A DNA stretch of 27,919 nucleotides from Prevotellaceae bacterium (GCA_031262265.1 JAISIB010000015.1:1-27919), one strand, 5' to 3'; numbered from the stretch's first letter, positions 15,705 through 25,140 are shown. Notes: generated by a model from the sequence alone, not told the origin. Made by a program: numbers and translations.

Positions 15705-18700
15705 ATGAGCAAGTATCTTTTCTCCGTTTTATTTTTCGTATGCGCCTTGCATACGTCGGCTATCACGCCGCTTTGGTTGCGTTATCCGGCTATCTCGCCC
15801 GACGGCCAACAAGTGGCGTTTACCTACAAAGGTGACATCTTTATCGTTTCTTCGTCGGGCGGCGAAGCACGACGGTTGACAATGCACGAAGCGCGCGACT
15901 ATATGCCCGTATGGTCGCCGGATGGAAAATCCATCGCCTTTGCCAGCGATCGCTACGGCAATTTCGATATTTTTATCATACCCGCTGCGGGTGGCGAAGC
16001 ACGTCGATTAACCACTTTTTCGACTGCCGAAGCACCATACGCCTTTACGCCGGACGGAAAACATATCACCTACGGAGCAAAAATACAGGCTCCCGCTGCA
16101 AGCGCCGCGTTCCCTTCGCGCGTAATGAGCGAACTTTATAACGTTTCCATCGAAGGCGGGCGGCCTATTCAAGTACTTGCTTCGCCGGCCGAGAATATCT
16201 ATTATTCCAATGACGGCAAGTTTTTCGTTTATCAAGATTTGAAAGGACAAGAAGATAAGTTCCGCAAACATCACACTTCGTCCGTAACGCGAAATATCTG
16301 GATGTATAATCAGCAAAGTAAGCAGTTTACCGAACTGGATAACCGCGCCGGCGAAGACACTTACCCCGTACTCAGCCCAGATAACCGAACGGTTTATTTT
16401 TTGAGCGAACGTTCGGGTACTTATAACGTTCATTCTTTTCCGCTCGACAATCCGAAACAAGTCAGCCAGGTCACAAATTTCAAGACGCATCCCGTTCGTT
16501 TCTTGACCATAGCCGGCGATGGTACTCTCTGTTATAGCTACGACGGAGAACTCTATACTCAAAAAAGCGGCGCACAGCCACAAAAACTCGCCGTGAGCCT
16601 CAATTACGAATCTACAAACAACGAACTTATATCCGTCAGTACAGGTGCGCGCGCCACAGTCATTTCTCCCGATGGTAAACAAGTCGCATCCGTCATGCGC
16701 GGCGAGATATTTGTCTCGTCCACCCAATATAACTATACGAAGCGTATTACAAACAACGCGCAGCAAGATACACAGCCCTCTTTCTCGCCCGACGGCAAAA
16801 CGCTGGTCTATGCGTCCGAACGCTCAGGTACGTGGGCGCTTTATTTAGCGAAGGTCAGCCGTCCGGAAGAAAGCTACTTTTTCAACGCAACACTAATAGA
16901 TGATGAACCAATCTTTAAACCTTCTGCAACGGAGCGTATGCGTCCGAAATTTTCGCCCGACGGAAAAGAGATAGCCTTCATTCAAGATCGCCACAACCTC
17001 ATGGTTTATAATATTGAGACCAAGAAAGTGCGCCAGATCACAGACGGAACGAACGATAACCCAGATAGTAGCGGTTCCGTTTCCTATGAGTGGTCATCCG
17101 ATGGTCAATGGTTTACGCTCACATATACGCCCAATATGCACAATCCGTACAGTGATATCGGAATAGTTAGCGCACAAGGGGGAACAGTCCACAATCTGAC
17201 GGAAAGCGGCTATACCAATGCTTCGCCGCACTGGGTGCTTGGTGGCAACGCGATTGCTTATATTTCCGAGCGTTACGGCATGCGCAGCCACGCTTCATGG
17301 GGTTCGTTGAACGATGTTATGATCGTTTTCCTAAATCGCCGTTCATTCGATAAATTTCGTCTGAGCGAAGATGACTTTAAACTGTTGGAAGAAGAAAAGA
17401 AAGAGAGCAAAAAAGAAAAGAAAGACGATGAAACCGATACGAAAAAGGACACCGGAAATATTGTCGTTGAGCTGAAAGGCATTGAAGACCGTATTCTTCG
17501 ATTAACGCCCAATTCATCGCAACTTTCCGACTTCGCATTGACCAACGACGGCGAGAAATTGTATTATTTGGCGGCATTTGAGTCTACTCCCGACCTTTGG
17601 TCTATCAACACCCGTACCAAAGAAACCAAATTGGAAATTAAAGGAGCCGGTTCAGCCTCTCTCTCGCTCGACAAAGACGGCAAGATTTTGTATTCGCTCG
17701 GTGCACGCCCGCAAAAAATCACGTTGGCAGGCAACAAACGCGAACCCATCACAATCTCCGCCCGCATGGACTTGGACTTAGCTGCCGAGCGGGAGTATAT
17801 GTTTAACCACGTATGGACACAAGAACAAAAGCGTTTCTACACAACCACGATGCACGGCGTAGATTGGCCTTTGATGAAAAAAGCGTACGCCCGCTTCTTG
17901 CCACATATCAATAACAATTACGATTTTGCCGAGATGCTAAGCGAAATACTTGGCGAGCTAAATACCTCGCACACGGGAGGTCGTTATACGCACAACGCCG
18001 CAAATCCCGATGCGACAGCCGCATTGGGTCTACTCTTCTCTTGGGAATACGCAAAAGATGGTTTGTTGGTAGACGAAGTGATAGAGAAAGGACCGTTTGA
18101 TACGGCAGAAAGCCAAGTAAGTAGCGGTTGTATTCTCGAAAGCATCAACGGAACGCCTATTAAGGCAGGCGAAGATTATTTTCCACTCCTCAACAAACAA
18201 GCCGGACGACGTATGTTGTTGGCATTTTACAATCCAAAAACAAAAGCACGTTGGGAAGAAGTTATCAAACCTATTAGTCAATCGGCACAAACGGCACTTC
18301 TTTATGCGCGTTGGGTGAAGCAACGTGAAGCTGACGTAGAGCGTCTGTCGGGTGGCCGCCTCGGATATGTGCACATCGAAAGCATGGGCGATCCCAGCTT
18401 CCGAACCATTTATGCGCAAATACTCGGTAAATTCAATAAAAAGGAAGGCATCGTGATAGATACGCGCTTCAACGGCGGCGGACGCCTACACGAAGATATA
18501 GAAGTGCTATTCAGCGGCAAACATTACTTCACGCAAGTGATACGCGGTATCGAAGCATGCGACATGCCCAGTCGCCGATGGAACAAACCTTCTATCATGG
18601 TGATGGGAGAAGCCAACTACTCGAACGCACACGGTTCGCCGTGGGTATATCGCCACACCGGTATCGGAAAACTCGTTGGCATGCCTGTTCCCGGCACAAT

Positions 18701-18914
18701 GACTAGCGTATCTTGGGAGACGCTACAAGATCCGAGCCTTGTATTCGGAATTCCGGTGGTAGGCTATCGTTTGGACGACGGCAGTTATTTGGAGAACCAG
18801 CAACTGGAACCTGACTTTAAGGTAGCCAATGCGCCGGATAAGTTCGTCACAGGCGAAGACCAGCAAATAGAGAAAGCGGTAGAAGAACTATTGAAAGAGA
18901 TAAGCAGCAAGTAA
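15705..18914 (+). CDS. Exported tricorn-like S41 family protease
   Basis: 1069 residues with a signal peptide (MSKYLFSVLFFVCALHTSAI). The N-terminal two thirds contain WD40/PD40-type beta-propeller repeats (AISPDGQQVAFTYKGDIFIV, WSPDGKSIAFASDRYGNFDI, FSPDGKTLVYASERSGTW, FSPDGKEIAFIQDRHNLMVY). A lysine/glutamate-rich segment lies near 560-588. The tricorn core and PDZ-like part follow (ALGLLFSW, VIEKGPFD, SGCILESINGTPI). Likely catalytic residues by comparison with Thermoplasma tricorn are Ser755-His756 (ELNTSHTGG), Ser973 (GEANYSNAHGSPW) and Glu1005 (SWETLQDPS). It probably degrades peptides in the periplasm. Length is normal for the bacterial family. Monocistronic between palindromic repeats. 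Confidence 0.92.
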   Translation: MSKYLFSVLFFVCALHTSAITPLWLRYPAISPDGQQVAFTYKGDIFIVSSSGGEARRLTMHEARDYMPVWSPDGKSIAFASDRYGNFDIFIIPAAGGEARRLTTFSTAEAPYAFTPDGKHITYGAKIQAPAASAAFPSRVMSELYNVSIEGGRPIQVLASPAENIYYSNDGKFFVYQDLKGQEDKFRKHHTSSVTRNIWMYNQQSKQFTELDNRAGEDTYPVLSPDNRTVYFLSERSGTYNVHSFPLDNPKQVSQVTNFKTHPVRFLTIAGDGTLCYSYDGELYTQKSGAQPQKLAVSLNYESTNNELISVSTGARATVISPDGKQVASVMRGEIFVSSTQYNYTKRITNNAQQDTQPSFSPDGKTLVYASERSGTWALYLAKVSRPEESYFFNATLIDDEPIFKPSATERMRPKFSPDGKEIAFIQDRHNLMVYNIETKKVRQITDGTNDNPDSSGSVSYEWSSDGQWFTLTYTPNMHNPYSDIGIVSAQGGTVHNLTESGYTNASPHWVLGGNAIAYISERYGMRSHASWGSLNDVMIVFLNRRSFDKFRLSEDDFKLLEEEKKESKKEKKDDETDTKKDTGNIVVELKGIEDRILRLTPNSSQLSDFALTNDGEKLYYLAAFESTPDLWSINTRTKETKLEIKGAGSASLSLDKDGKILYSLGARPQKITLAGNKREPITISARMDLDLAAEREYMFNHVWTQEQKRFYTTTMHGVDWPLMKKAYARFLPHINNNYDFAEMLSEILGELNTSHTGGRYTHNAANPDATAALGLLFSWEYAKDGLLVDEVIEKGPFDTAESQVSSGCILESINGTPIKAGEDYFPLLNKQAGRRMLLAFYNPKTKARWEEVIKPISQSAQTALLYARWVKQREADVERLSGGRLGYVHIESMGDPSFRTIYAQILGKFNKKEGIVIDTRFNGGGRLHEDIEVLFSGKHYFTQVIRGIEACDMPSRRWNKPSIMVMGEANYSNAHGSPWVYRHTGIGKLVGMPVPGTMTSVSWETLQDPSLVFGIPVVGYRLDDGSYLENQQLEPDFKVANAPDKFVTGEDQQIEKAVEELLKEISSK

Positions 18915-18921
18915 GTTGTTG

Positions 18922-18984
18922 AAATAACAAAGCGCGAAAATAGAATATCTTACTTCGGTATTTTATTTTCGCGCTTTGTTATTT
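18922..18984. repeat. 21-bp perfect inverted repeat after the tricorn-like gene, possible bidirectional terminator
   Basis: Arms at 18922-18942 and 18964-18984 are exact reverse complements around a 21-nt loop that can pair further (AATA/TATT around TTCG). It starts 8 bp after the stop codon. The arms carry the same CAAAGCGCGAAAAT core as the upstream palindrome. It could terminate transcription, though no T-run follows the right arm. Confidence 0.8.
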
Positions 18985-19039
18985 ACAGATAAAACGCCAC
19001 TTTTCGGCCTATTAAGGTTATGAAACAATTAAAAACGTG

Positions 19040-19047
19040 TACATTTG
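19040..19047 (+). promoter_or_regulatory. -7 box of the ilv operon
   Basis: TACATTTG is a perfect TAnnTTTG. Predicted start is near 19053, leaving about 70 nt before ilvD. Two TTGCAA palindromes (19045-19050, 19056-19061) straddle the predicted start and could bind a regulator. The -33 element is unclear. Confidence 0.6.
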
Positions 19048-19067
19048 CAACCAAATTGCAATAAAAC

Positions 19068-19109
19068 ATGCTTTTTCTCTTACATAAGCAAATACTTAAC
19101 GTCTCTTGA
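19068..19109 (+). CDS. Possible branched-chain amino-acid leader peptide
   Basis: A 13-codon frame, MLFLLHKQILNVS, begins about 15 nt after the predicted transcription start and stops 15 bp before ilvD. Six of its 12 residues after Met are Leu, Ile or Val, as in classic ilv/leu leader peptides. A short stem TGCTT/AAGCA (19069-19073 with 19086-19090) covers its start. No terminator hairpin fits between it and ilvD, so control, if real, would act by ribosome position on ilvD initiation. Chance occurrence cannot be excluded. Confidence 0.4.
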   Translation: MLFLLHKQILNVS

Positions 19110-19124
19110 ATAACGATAGTATAT

Positions 19125-20951
19125 ATGATACATCCACTACGTAGTGCAACAACAACGCAAGGCCGCCTTATGGCAGGCGCACGCGCGTTATGGCGAGCCA
19201 ACGGTATGACCGATGAGCAAATGGGACGTCCTGTGATTGCTATCGTCAATTCTTTTTCGCAGTTTGTACCCGGCCATGCGCATTTACACGAGGTCGGGCA
19301 GTTTATCAAAGCCGAAATAGAACACTTAGGTTGCTTCGCCGCCGAATTTAATACGATCGCCATTGACGATGGTATAGCCATGGGACACAACGGAATGTTG
19401 TACTCGCTCCCTTCGCGTGACTTGATAGCCGATAGTATAGAATATATGGTCAATGCGCACTGTGCCGATGCGATGATCTGCATTAGTAATTGTGATAAGA
19501 TTACTCCCGGTATGCTGATGGCAGCCATGCGCTTGAACATTCCGACTATCTTAGTGAGCGGAGGCCCGATGGAAACGGGAAAATTAAACGACGTCTCGTT
19601 GGATCTGATAGACGTAATGATCAAATCCGGCGATGCGAGTGTCAGCGACGAGGAACTTGTCGGTATAGAAAGGAATGCTTGTCCAACGTGTGGCAGTTGT
19701 TCGGGCATGTTTACAGCCAATTCGATGAACTGCTTAGCCGAAGCCTTAGGCATGGCACTTCCGGGCAACGGAACGATACTCGCAACGCATGTCAATCGCA
19801 GAAATTTGTTTAAAAAGGCGGCTCAGCGCATCGTAGAGAATACCCGTTCCTATTACGAATCCGGTAATGATCGGGTCTTACCGCGTAGCATTGCGACACG
19901 ACAAGCTTTTCTCAATGCAATGACATTGGACATTGCAATGGGCGGCTCCACGAATACGGTGCTCCACTTGTTGGCTATCGCTCGTGAAGCCGATGTTAAA
20001 TTCACTATGGACGACATAGACGCTCTTTCGCGCCGTACTCCTTGTCTTTGCAAAGTAGCTCCGAATACTCAGCAATATCACATATCGGACGTACATCGTG
20101 CCGGCGGAGTATATGCTATTCTCGGCGAACTGAATCGAAGTGGCTTGTTGGACGATTCTACCTATCAAATCGAAGGTTATAGCCTGAAAGAAGCACTATC
20201 TCATTACGATATTCGGACTACTACCGTACACGAGGAAAACATCCTCCTTTATAAAAGCGCGCCCGGCAATACATTTAATTTGAAGCTGGGTTCTCAAAAT
20301 ACGTTTTACGAGAGTCTGGATATTGACCGCACTCATGGTTGTATTCGCGATGCGGCACATGCTTATTCGAAAGACGGAGGTTTGGCCATCCTGAAAGGAA
20401 ATATCGCGCACGACGGTTGTGTGGTAAAAACGGCGGGAGTAGACGAGAGCATTTGGCGTTTCACCGGAAAGGCCAAAGTATTCGACTCGCAAGAGGCGGC
20501 TTGTAAAGGTATTCTCGGAGGTGAGGTAGAGAGCGGAGACGTCGTGGTAATTTTATACGAAGGCCCCAAAGGAGGTCCCGGTATGCAAGAAATGTTATAT
20601 CCTACCTCCTATATTAAATCTATGCACTTGGGTAAAGCCTGCGCATTGGTTACTGACGGACGTTTCAGCGGAGGTACGTCGGGATTAAGCATCGGTCATG
20701 TTTCGCCCGAAGCGGCTGCCGGAGGCAACATCGGCAAGTTGCGTGATGGCGACCTAATAGAAATAGACATCCCCAAACGTAGCATCAATGTGTTGCTTAC
20801 GAACGAAGAATTAGAAGCTCGATTACCGTTTCCTATCAGTAGGAAGAGACAAATCTCTACCAGCTTGCGTGCTTATGCAGCGATGGTAAGCTCAGCTGAT
20901 AAAGGAGCTGTGAGAATTATCCCGAATGAACTTAATCCATCCTCCGTATGA
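19125..20951 (+). CDS. ilvD: Dihydroxy-acid dehydratase
   Basis: 608 residues, the usual length, and close to Escherichia coli IlvD from the first residues (RSATTTQGRLMAGARALWRA). It dehydrates 2,3-dihydroxy-isovalerate and 2,3-dihydroxy-3-methylvalerate to the 2-keto acids of valine and isoleucine. The iron-sulfur ligands lie in CISNCDKITPGML (Cys123) and ACPTCGSCSGMFTANSMNC (186-192 region). Further signatures are TLDIAMGGSTNTVLHLLA, GPKGGPGMQEMLYPTS and ITDGRFSGG-like VTDGRFSGGTSGLSIGHVSP. It opens the ilv operon; its stop overlaps the ilvB start as ATGA. Confidence 0.97.
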   Translation: MIHPLRSATTTQGRLMAGARALWRANGMTDEQMGRPVIAIVNSFSQFVPGHAHLHEVGQFIKAEIEHLGCFAAEFNTIAIDDGIAMGHNGMLYSLPSRDLIADSIEYMVNAHCADAMICISNCDKITPGMLMAAMRLNIPTILVSGGPMETGKLNDVSLDLIDVMIKSGDASVSDEELVGIERNACPTCGSCSGMFTANSMNCLAEALGMALPGNGTILATHVNRRNLFKKAAQRIVENTRSYYESGNDRVLPRSIATRQAFLNAMTLDIAMGGSTNTVLHLLAIAREADVKFTMDDIDALSRRTPCLCKVAPNTQQYHISDVHRAGGVYAILGELNRSGLLDDSTYQIEGYSLKEALSHYDIRTTTVHEENILLYKSAPGNTFNLKLGSQNTFYESLDIDRTHGCIRDAAHAYSKDGGLAILKGNIAHDGCVVKTAGVDESIWRFTGKAKVFDSQEAACKGILGGEVESGDVVVILYEGPKGGPGMQEMLYPTSYIKSMHLGKACALVTDGRFSGGTSGLSIGHVSPEAAAGGNIGKLRDGDLIEIDIPKRSINVLLTNEELEARLPFPISRKRQISTSLRAYAAMVSSADKGAVRIIPNELNPSSV

Positions 20952-22654
20952 AACAACTTATCAAGGGTTCGGAAGCTCTGATACGCTCACTTATTCATGA
21001 GGGCGTACGCACCGTATTCGGATATCCGGGCGGCGCAATTATGCCTGTCTATGACAGCTTGTACGATTACCGCGATCAATTGCAACATGTCCTCGTGCGC
21101 CACGAACAAGGTGCTACGCACGCAGCACAAGGTTATGCCCGCGCATCAGGAAAAACGGGTGTTTGTATCGTTACGAGCGGTCCGGGCGCCACAAACGCGT
21201 TGACAGGAATCGGCGACGCCATGCTTGATAGTACGCCGCTGGTCGTAATTACCGGACAAGTAGGGACTTCTCTGCTCGGCTCAGACGCTTTTCAGGAGAT
21301 CGACTTAGTTAGTATCACGCAGCCTATCACTAAGTGGAGCTATCAAATACGGCGCGGAGAAGATATTCCTTGGGCGGTAGCACGAGCCTTCTATATCGCA
21401 CGAAACGGACGTCCGGGACCTGTCGTTCTCGATTTCGCGAAAAACGCACAATTGGACAAAATAGATTATGCGCCTTATACGCTTTCATATATCCGTAGCT
21501 ACCAACCCGTTCCTGACACGGATAATTCCGCGATTGAGCAGGCGGCTACGCTTATCAATGCAGCTAAGCGACCGTTTGCGCTCGTCGGACAAGGCGTAGA
21601 ACTCGGAAATGCACACACGGAACTGAGAGCCTTCCTCGAAAAAGCTCAGATACCGGCAGGTTGTACTTTGCTCGGGCTATCAGCCTTACCCTGCGGACAT
21701 CCATTGAAGAAGGGAATGTTAGGAATGCACGGCAATCTGGCTCCAAACATGAAGACAAATGAATGCGACGTGTTGATTGCAATAGGAATGCGGTTTGATG
21801 ATCGCGTAACAGGCGACCTAAATACGTACGCACGGCAAGCTAAAGTCATCCACTTCGACATAGATCCGTCGGAGATAGACAAAAATGTGAAGACTACGGT
21901 AGCTGTGCTCGGAGATTGCAAAGAAACTTTGCCGCGCGTAACGGAAAAATTGACGGAGATACGCGATTGTCGTGCCGAGTGGATACATTCTTTTGACGAA
22001 CTGAATCAAACGGAATACGAACGAGTAATAAAACCGGAATTACACCCTGACAAAGAATCAGCAGCGTTGACGATGGGAGAAGTAGTGAAGGCTGTCTCCG
22101 ACGCAACAAACGGAGAAGCGATATTAGTAACCGACGTTGGGCAAAATCAAATGATGGCTGCGCGTTATTTCGACTTTCATAATGCACGCAGCATCGTTAC
22201 TTCTGGGGGTTTAGGTACGATGGGATTCGGACTACCGGCTGCCATCGGAGCTTCTTTCGGTGCGCCCGACCGCACAGTCTGCTTGTTCTGCGGCGATGGT
22301 GGCTTCCAAATGACCATGCAAGAGTTAGGTACGATCATGGAAACAGGATGTGTGGTCAAAATCATCCTGCTAAACAACAAATTCTTAGGTATGGTGCGTC
22401 AGTGGCAAGAGATGTTTTTCCATGAACGTTATTCCTTTACACCTATGGTCAATCCTGATTTTATTCGCATCGGAGCTGCTTACAATATCCCTTCGAAGAA
22501 AATCCGCCAACGAACGGAATTGCCGGAAGCCGTCAGTGAAATGTTACACACGGCGGGTTCTTATTTGTTGGTAGTTGACGTGGTAGAAAAAGGAATGGTG
22601 TATCCTATGACGCCCGCCGGCGAGACTGTGACCAATGTTTTACTGGGTTATTAA
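20948..22654 (+). CDS. ilvB: Acetolactate synthase large subunit
   Basis: 568 residues. It condenses two pyruvates, or pyruvate with 2-ketobutyrate, using thiamine diphosphate, the first committed step to valine, leucine and isoleucine. Signatures: FGYPGGAIMPVYDSLYDY, catalytic Glu53 in VRHEQGATHAAQGYA, TSGPGATNALTGIGDAMLDS, and the ThDP/Mg motif GDGGFQMTMQEL from residue 449 ending at NNKFLGMVRQWQEMFF. Full length, coupled to ilvD by a 4-bp overlap and followed by its regulatory subunit 10 bp downstream. Confidence 0.96.
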   Translation: MKQLIKGSEALIRSLIHEGVRTVFGYPGGAIMPVYDSLYDYRDQLQHVLVRHEQGATHAAQGYARASGKTGVCIVTSGPGATNALTGIGDAMLDSTPLVVITGQVGTSLLGSDAFQEIDLVSITQPITKWSYQIRRGEDIPWAVARAFYIARNGRPGPVVLDFAKNAQLDKIDYAPYTLSYIRSYQPVPDTDNSAIEQAATLINAAKRPFALVGQGVELGNAHTELRAFLEKAQIPAGCTLLGLSALPCGHPLKKGMLGMHGNLAPNMKTNECDVLIAIGMRFDDRVTGDLNTYARQAKVIHFDIDPSEIDKNVKTTVAVLGDCKETLPRVTEKLTEIRDCRAEWIHSFDELNQTEYERVIKPELHPDKESAALTMGEVVKAVSDATNGEAILVTDVGQNQMMAARYFDFHNARSIVTSGGLGTMGFGLPAAIGASFGAPDRTVCLFCGDGGFQMTMQELGTIMETGCVVKIILLNNKFLGMVRQWQEMFFHERYSFTPMVNPDFIRIGAAYNIPSKKIRQRTELPEAVSEMLHTAGSYLLVVDVVEKGMVYPMTPAGETVTNVLLGY

Positions 22655-22664
22655 AAGTACGGCT

Positions 22665-23168
22665 ATGGAAAAGAAATTATATACGCTCATCGTTCACTCG
22701 GAAAATATTGCCGGTATTCTTAACCAAGTCACTACGATTTTTACGCGACGACAATTGAACATCGAAAGTCTGAACGTATCGGCCTCCTCCATAAAGGGAA
22801 TTCACAAATATACGATTACGACGTGCACAGATGAGGAGACAATTATCAAAGTGACCAAACAAATAGAAAAGCGCATTGACGTAGTGAAAGCGAACTATTT
22901 CACGGACGAACAAATCATCTTTCGCGAAATAGCACTCTATAAGATACCGACCGCAGAACTGTTGGCGAGCAACCGTATCGAGTCGATTATCAGTCAGCAC
23001 AATGCTCGTATTTTAGAGGTGAACGAGACTTATACTGTTTTGCAAAAGTCGGGAACCAGCGAAGAAACTGCGGCACTCTATTATGATTTGGCCGAAATAA
23101 AAATATCGCAGTTCGTACGCTCAGGACGCGTAGCTATCACAAAAAGCCACAGTGAGAAGTTGAGCTAA
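22665..23168 (+). CDS. ilvN: Acetolactate synthase small (regulatory) subunit
   Basis: 167 residues from ATG 22665; an in-frame extension to 22635 overlaps ilvB and is not needed. The ACT domain is at the N terminus (KKLYTLIVHSENIAGILNQV, then TIFTRRQLNIESLNVS), followed by a C-terminal domain (REIALYKIPTAELLASNRIE). It binds valine and adjusts the large subunit by feedback. Length is in the normal range for IlvH/IlvN. Confidence 0.93.
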   Translation: MEKKLYTLIVHSENIAGILNQVTTIFTRRQLNIESLNVSASSIKGIHKYTITTCTDEETIIKVTKQIEKRIDVVKANYFTDEQIIFREIALYKIPTAELLASNRIESIISQHNARILEVNETYTVLQKSGTSEETAALYYDLAEIKISQFVRSGRVAITKSHSEKLS

Positions 23169-23205
23169 TACCTAAATGAACGCGAAAGAAGCTACGAAGA
23201 TAGGC

Positions 23206-23268
23206 AAATAACAAACCGAGATAAATTGATAACAAACGAGGATAAATCAATAACAAACCGTCAAAATC
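23206..23268 (+). repeat. Three tandem 21-nt repeat units between ilvN and the thioesterase gene
   Basis: The core ATAACAAA recurs at 23208, 23229 and 23250, exactly 21 nt apart. Units read ATAACAAACCGAGATAAAT, ATAACAAACGAGGATAAAT and ATAACAAACCGTCAAAAT. A partial unit (GAACGCGAAAGAA) precedes at 23179. It fills most of the 121-bp gap in an otherwise tight operon. Confidence 0.8.
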
Positions 23269-23289
23269 AGACATCATAAGGCATTGGCA

Positions 23290-24042
23290 ATGGATACGCA
23301 GGAAATAAATAAAATAGGAACGTACGAGTTCACCGTAGAACCTTTTCACGCTGATTTTCAAGGCCGGTTGACATTGGGAATATTGGGCAACCATCTACTT
23401 AACTGCGCCGGATTTCACGCATCGGCACGCGGATTCGGAATGACGTCGATCAACGAAGAAAACTATACGTGGGTATTGTCGCGACTGGCTATTGAGTTGG
23501 ACGATATGCCCCTGCAATATGAAAAATTCAGTATTCGTACGTGGGTAGAAAACGTCTATCGTTTGTTTACCGACCGTAATTTCGCACTACTCAACAAAGA
23601 TGGTCGCACGATAGGCTATGCTCGTTCCGTCTGGGCTATGATTAATATGAATACGCGACGACCTGCTGATGTCGCGACCCTACACGATGGAAAGTTGGCC
23701 GAATACGTATGCCCCGAAGAAGCTTGCCCGATAGAAAAACCTTCGCGCATTAAAGTAGAATCTCAGGATCCTGTTACTTCAATCGTTGCGAAGTATAGCG
23801 ATATCGACGTTAATGGGCACGTCAACAGCATACGATATATTGAGCACATCCTTGATTTGTTCCCTTTGGAATACTATAAGGAATTGCGCGTCCGTCGTTT
23901 TGAAATTGCGTACATTGCCGAGAGTTATTTCGACGATGAATTATTTTTCTACAAAGACCGTTTGAATGAAAGCGATTACGCTGTGGAAGTGCGCAAAGCC
24001 AACGAAGAAGTCGTCTGTCGTAGTAAGATCTCTTTCGGATAA
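23290..24042 (+). CDS. Acyl-ACP thioesterase (FatA/FatB-like)
   Basis: 250 residues from ATG 23290; a TTG two codons upstream is less likely. It is a double hot-dog acyl-ACP thioesterase: N-terminal half with NHLLNCAGFHASARGFG, WVLSRLAIELDDMP and FSIRTWVENVYRLFTDRNFA, C-terminal half with KYSDIDVNGHVNSIRYIEHI, where Asp-x-Asn-x-His-x-Asn are the active-site residues of plant Fat and bacterial homologues. It releases free fatty acids from acyl carrier protein. Cytosolic. Its place between ilvN and ilvC, 22 bp before ilvC, suggests a link between branched-chain keto-acid supply and branched fatty acids, which is inference. Confidence 0.9.
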   Translation: MDTQEINKIGTYEFTVEPFHADFQGRLTLGILGNHLLNCAGFHASARGFGMTSINEENYTWVLSRLAIELDDMPLQYEKFSIRTWVENVYRLFTDRNFALLNKDGRTIGYARSVWAMINMNTRRPADVATLHDGKLAEYVCPEEACPIEKPSRIKVESQDPVTSIVAKYSDIDVNGHVNSIRYIEHILDLFPLEYYKELRVRRFEIAYIAESYFDDELFFYKDRLNESDYAVEVRKANEEVVCRSKISFG

Positions 24043-24064
24043 ACAAATTTAATTATATACACTC

Positions 24065-25114
24065 ATGGCAAAAATGAACTTTGGCGGTGTTATCGAAAAC
24101 GTAGTAACCCGCGATGAATTTCCTTTGGAAAAGGCACGTGAATCATTGAAAAACGAAACAATCGCCGTCATCGGATACGGCGTGCAAGGGCCGGGACAAT
24201 CGCTCAACTTGCGCGACAATGGTTTTAACGTGATTGTGGGACAACGCAAAGGCGGAGCTACGTGGGACAAAGCCGTTGCTGACGGTTGGATACCGGGCGA
24301 AACGCTTTTCGACATAGAAGAAGCGTGCCAACGCGGGACAATTATTCAATACTTACTTTCCGATGCGGCGCAGATAGAAGTGTGGCCAACCGTCAAACGC
24401 CACTTATCGGCCGGAAAAGCCCTCTACTTTTCACATGGGTTTGGCATCACGTATAAAGAACGTACGGGAATCATACCACCGGCGGACGTAGATGTAATTC
24501 TCGTGGCACCGAAAGGATCTGGCACGTCGCTTCGCACGATGTTCCTTGAAGGACGCGGACTAAACTCCTCGTATGCCATCTTCCAAGACGCCACCGGCAA
24601 AGCATGGGAACGCGTTGTTTCATTAGGCATCGGAGTTGGTTCGGGTTATCTCTTTGAAACGACCTTTGAGAGAGAAGTTTATTCCGATTTGACGGGCGAA
24701 CGGGGTACGCTGATGGGAGCTATTCAAGGTATCCTGCTGGCACAATATGAAGTGCTCCGATCCCACGGACATACGCCCTCCGAAGCTTTCAACGAGACCG
24801 TCGAAGAATTGACGCAGTCACTCATGCCGCTGTTTGCCAACAAAGGAATGGATTGGATGTATGCCAATTGTTCGACTACGGCACAACGCGGTGCATTGGA
24901 CTGGATGACCCCGTTCCACGATGCTACGAAGCCCGTGTTCGAGAAACTGTACGAAGAAGTGCGCAACGGCAACGAAGCGCAACGTTCCATTGATTCTAAT
25001 TCCAAAGCCGACTATCGCGAAGGCCTCAACAAAGAGTTGAAAGCACTACGCGAAAGCGAAATGTGGCAAACCGGTGCTGTCGTACGCCGGCTTCGCCCTG
25101 AAAATGACAAATGA
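24065..25114 (+). CDS. ilvC: Ketol-acid reductoisomerase
   Basis: 349 residues. It isomerises and reduces acetolactate and acetohydroxybutyrate with NAD(P)H and Mg2+. The dinucleotide motif is GYGVQGPGQSLNLRDNG, a variant of the usual GSQGHAHA seen in Bacteroidetes enzymes, with VGQRKGG as the cofactor-selecting loop. Metal ligands are Asp208 and Glu212 (YSDLTGERG) and Glu244 and Glu248 (FNETVEELTQSLMPL), spaced as in class I enzymes. Last gene of the ilv operon, with an intrinsic terminator 27 bp after the stop. Confidence 0.95.
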   Translation: MAKMNFGGVIENVVTRDEFPLEKARESLKNETIAVIGYGVQGPGQSLNLRDNGFNVIVGQRKGGATWDKAVADGWIPGETLFDIEEACQRGTIIQYLLSDAAQIEVWPTVKRHLSAGKALYFSHGFGITYKERTGIIPPADVDVILVAPKGSGTSLRTMFLEGRGLNSSYAIFQDATGKAWERVVSLGIGVGSGYLFETTFEREVYSDLTGERGTLMGAIQGILLAQYEVLRSHGHTPSEAFNETVEELTQSLMPLFANKGMDWMYANCSTTAQRGALDWMTPFHDATKPVFEKLYEEVRNGNEAQRSIDSNSKADYREGLNKELKALRESEMWQTGAVVRRLRPENDK

Positions 25115-25140
25115 AAGTATTAGAAGTCCATCAGATAAAG

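Noticed and set aside
23206..23268. CRISPR array
   Set aside because: Units are contiguous 21-nt tandem copies without spacers, and no cas genes are present.
23284..23289. TTG start for the thioesterase two codons upstream
   Set aside because: An ATG follows at 23290 and the two extra codons add nothing.
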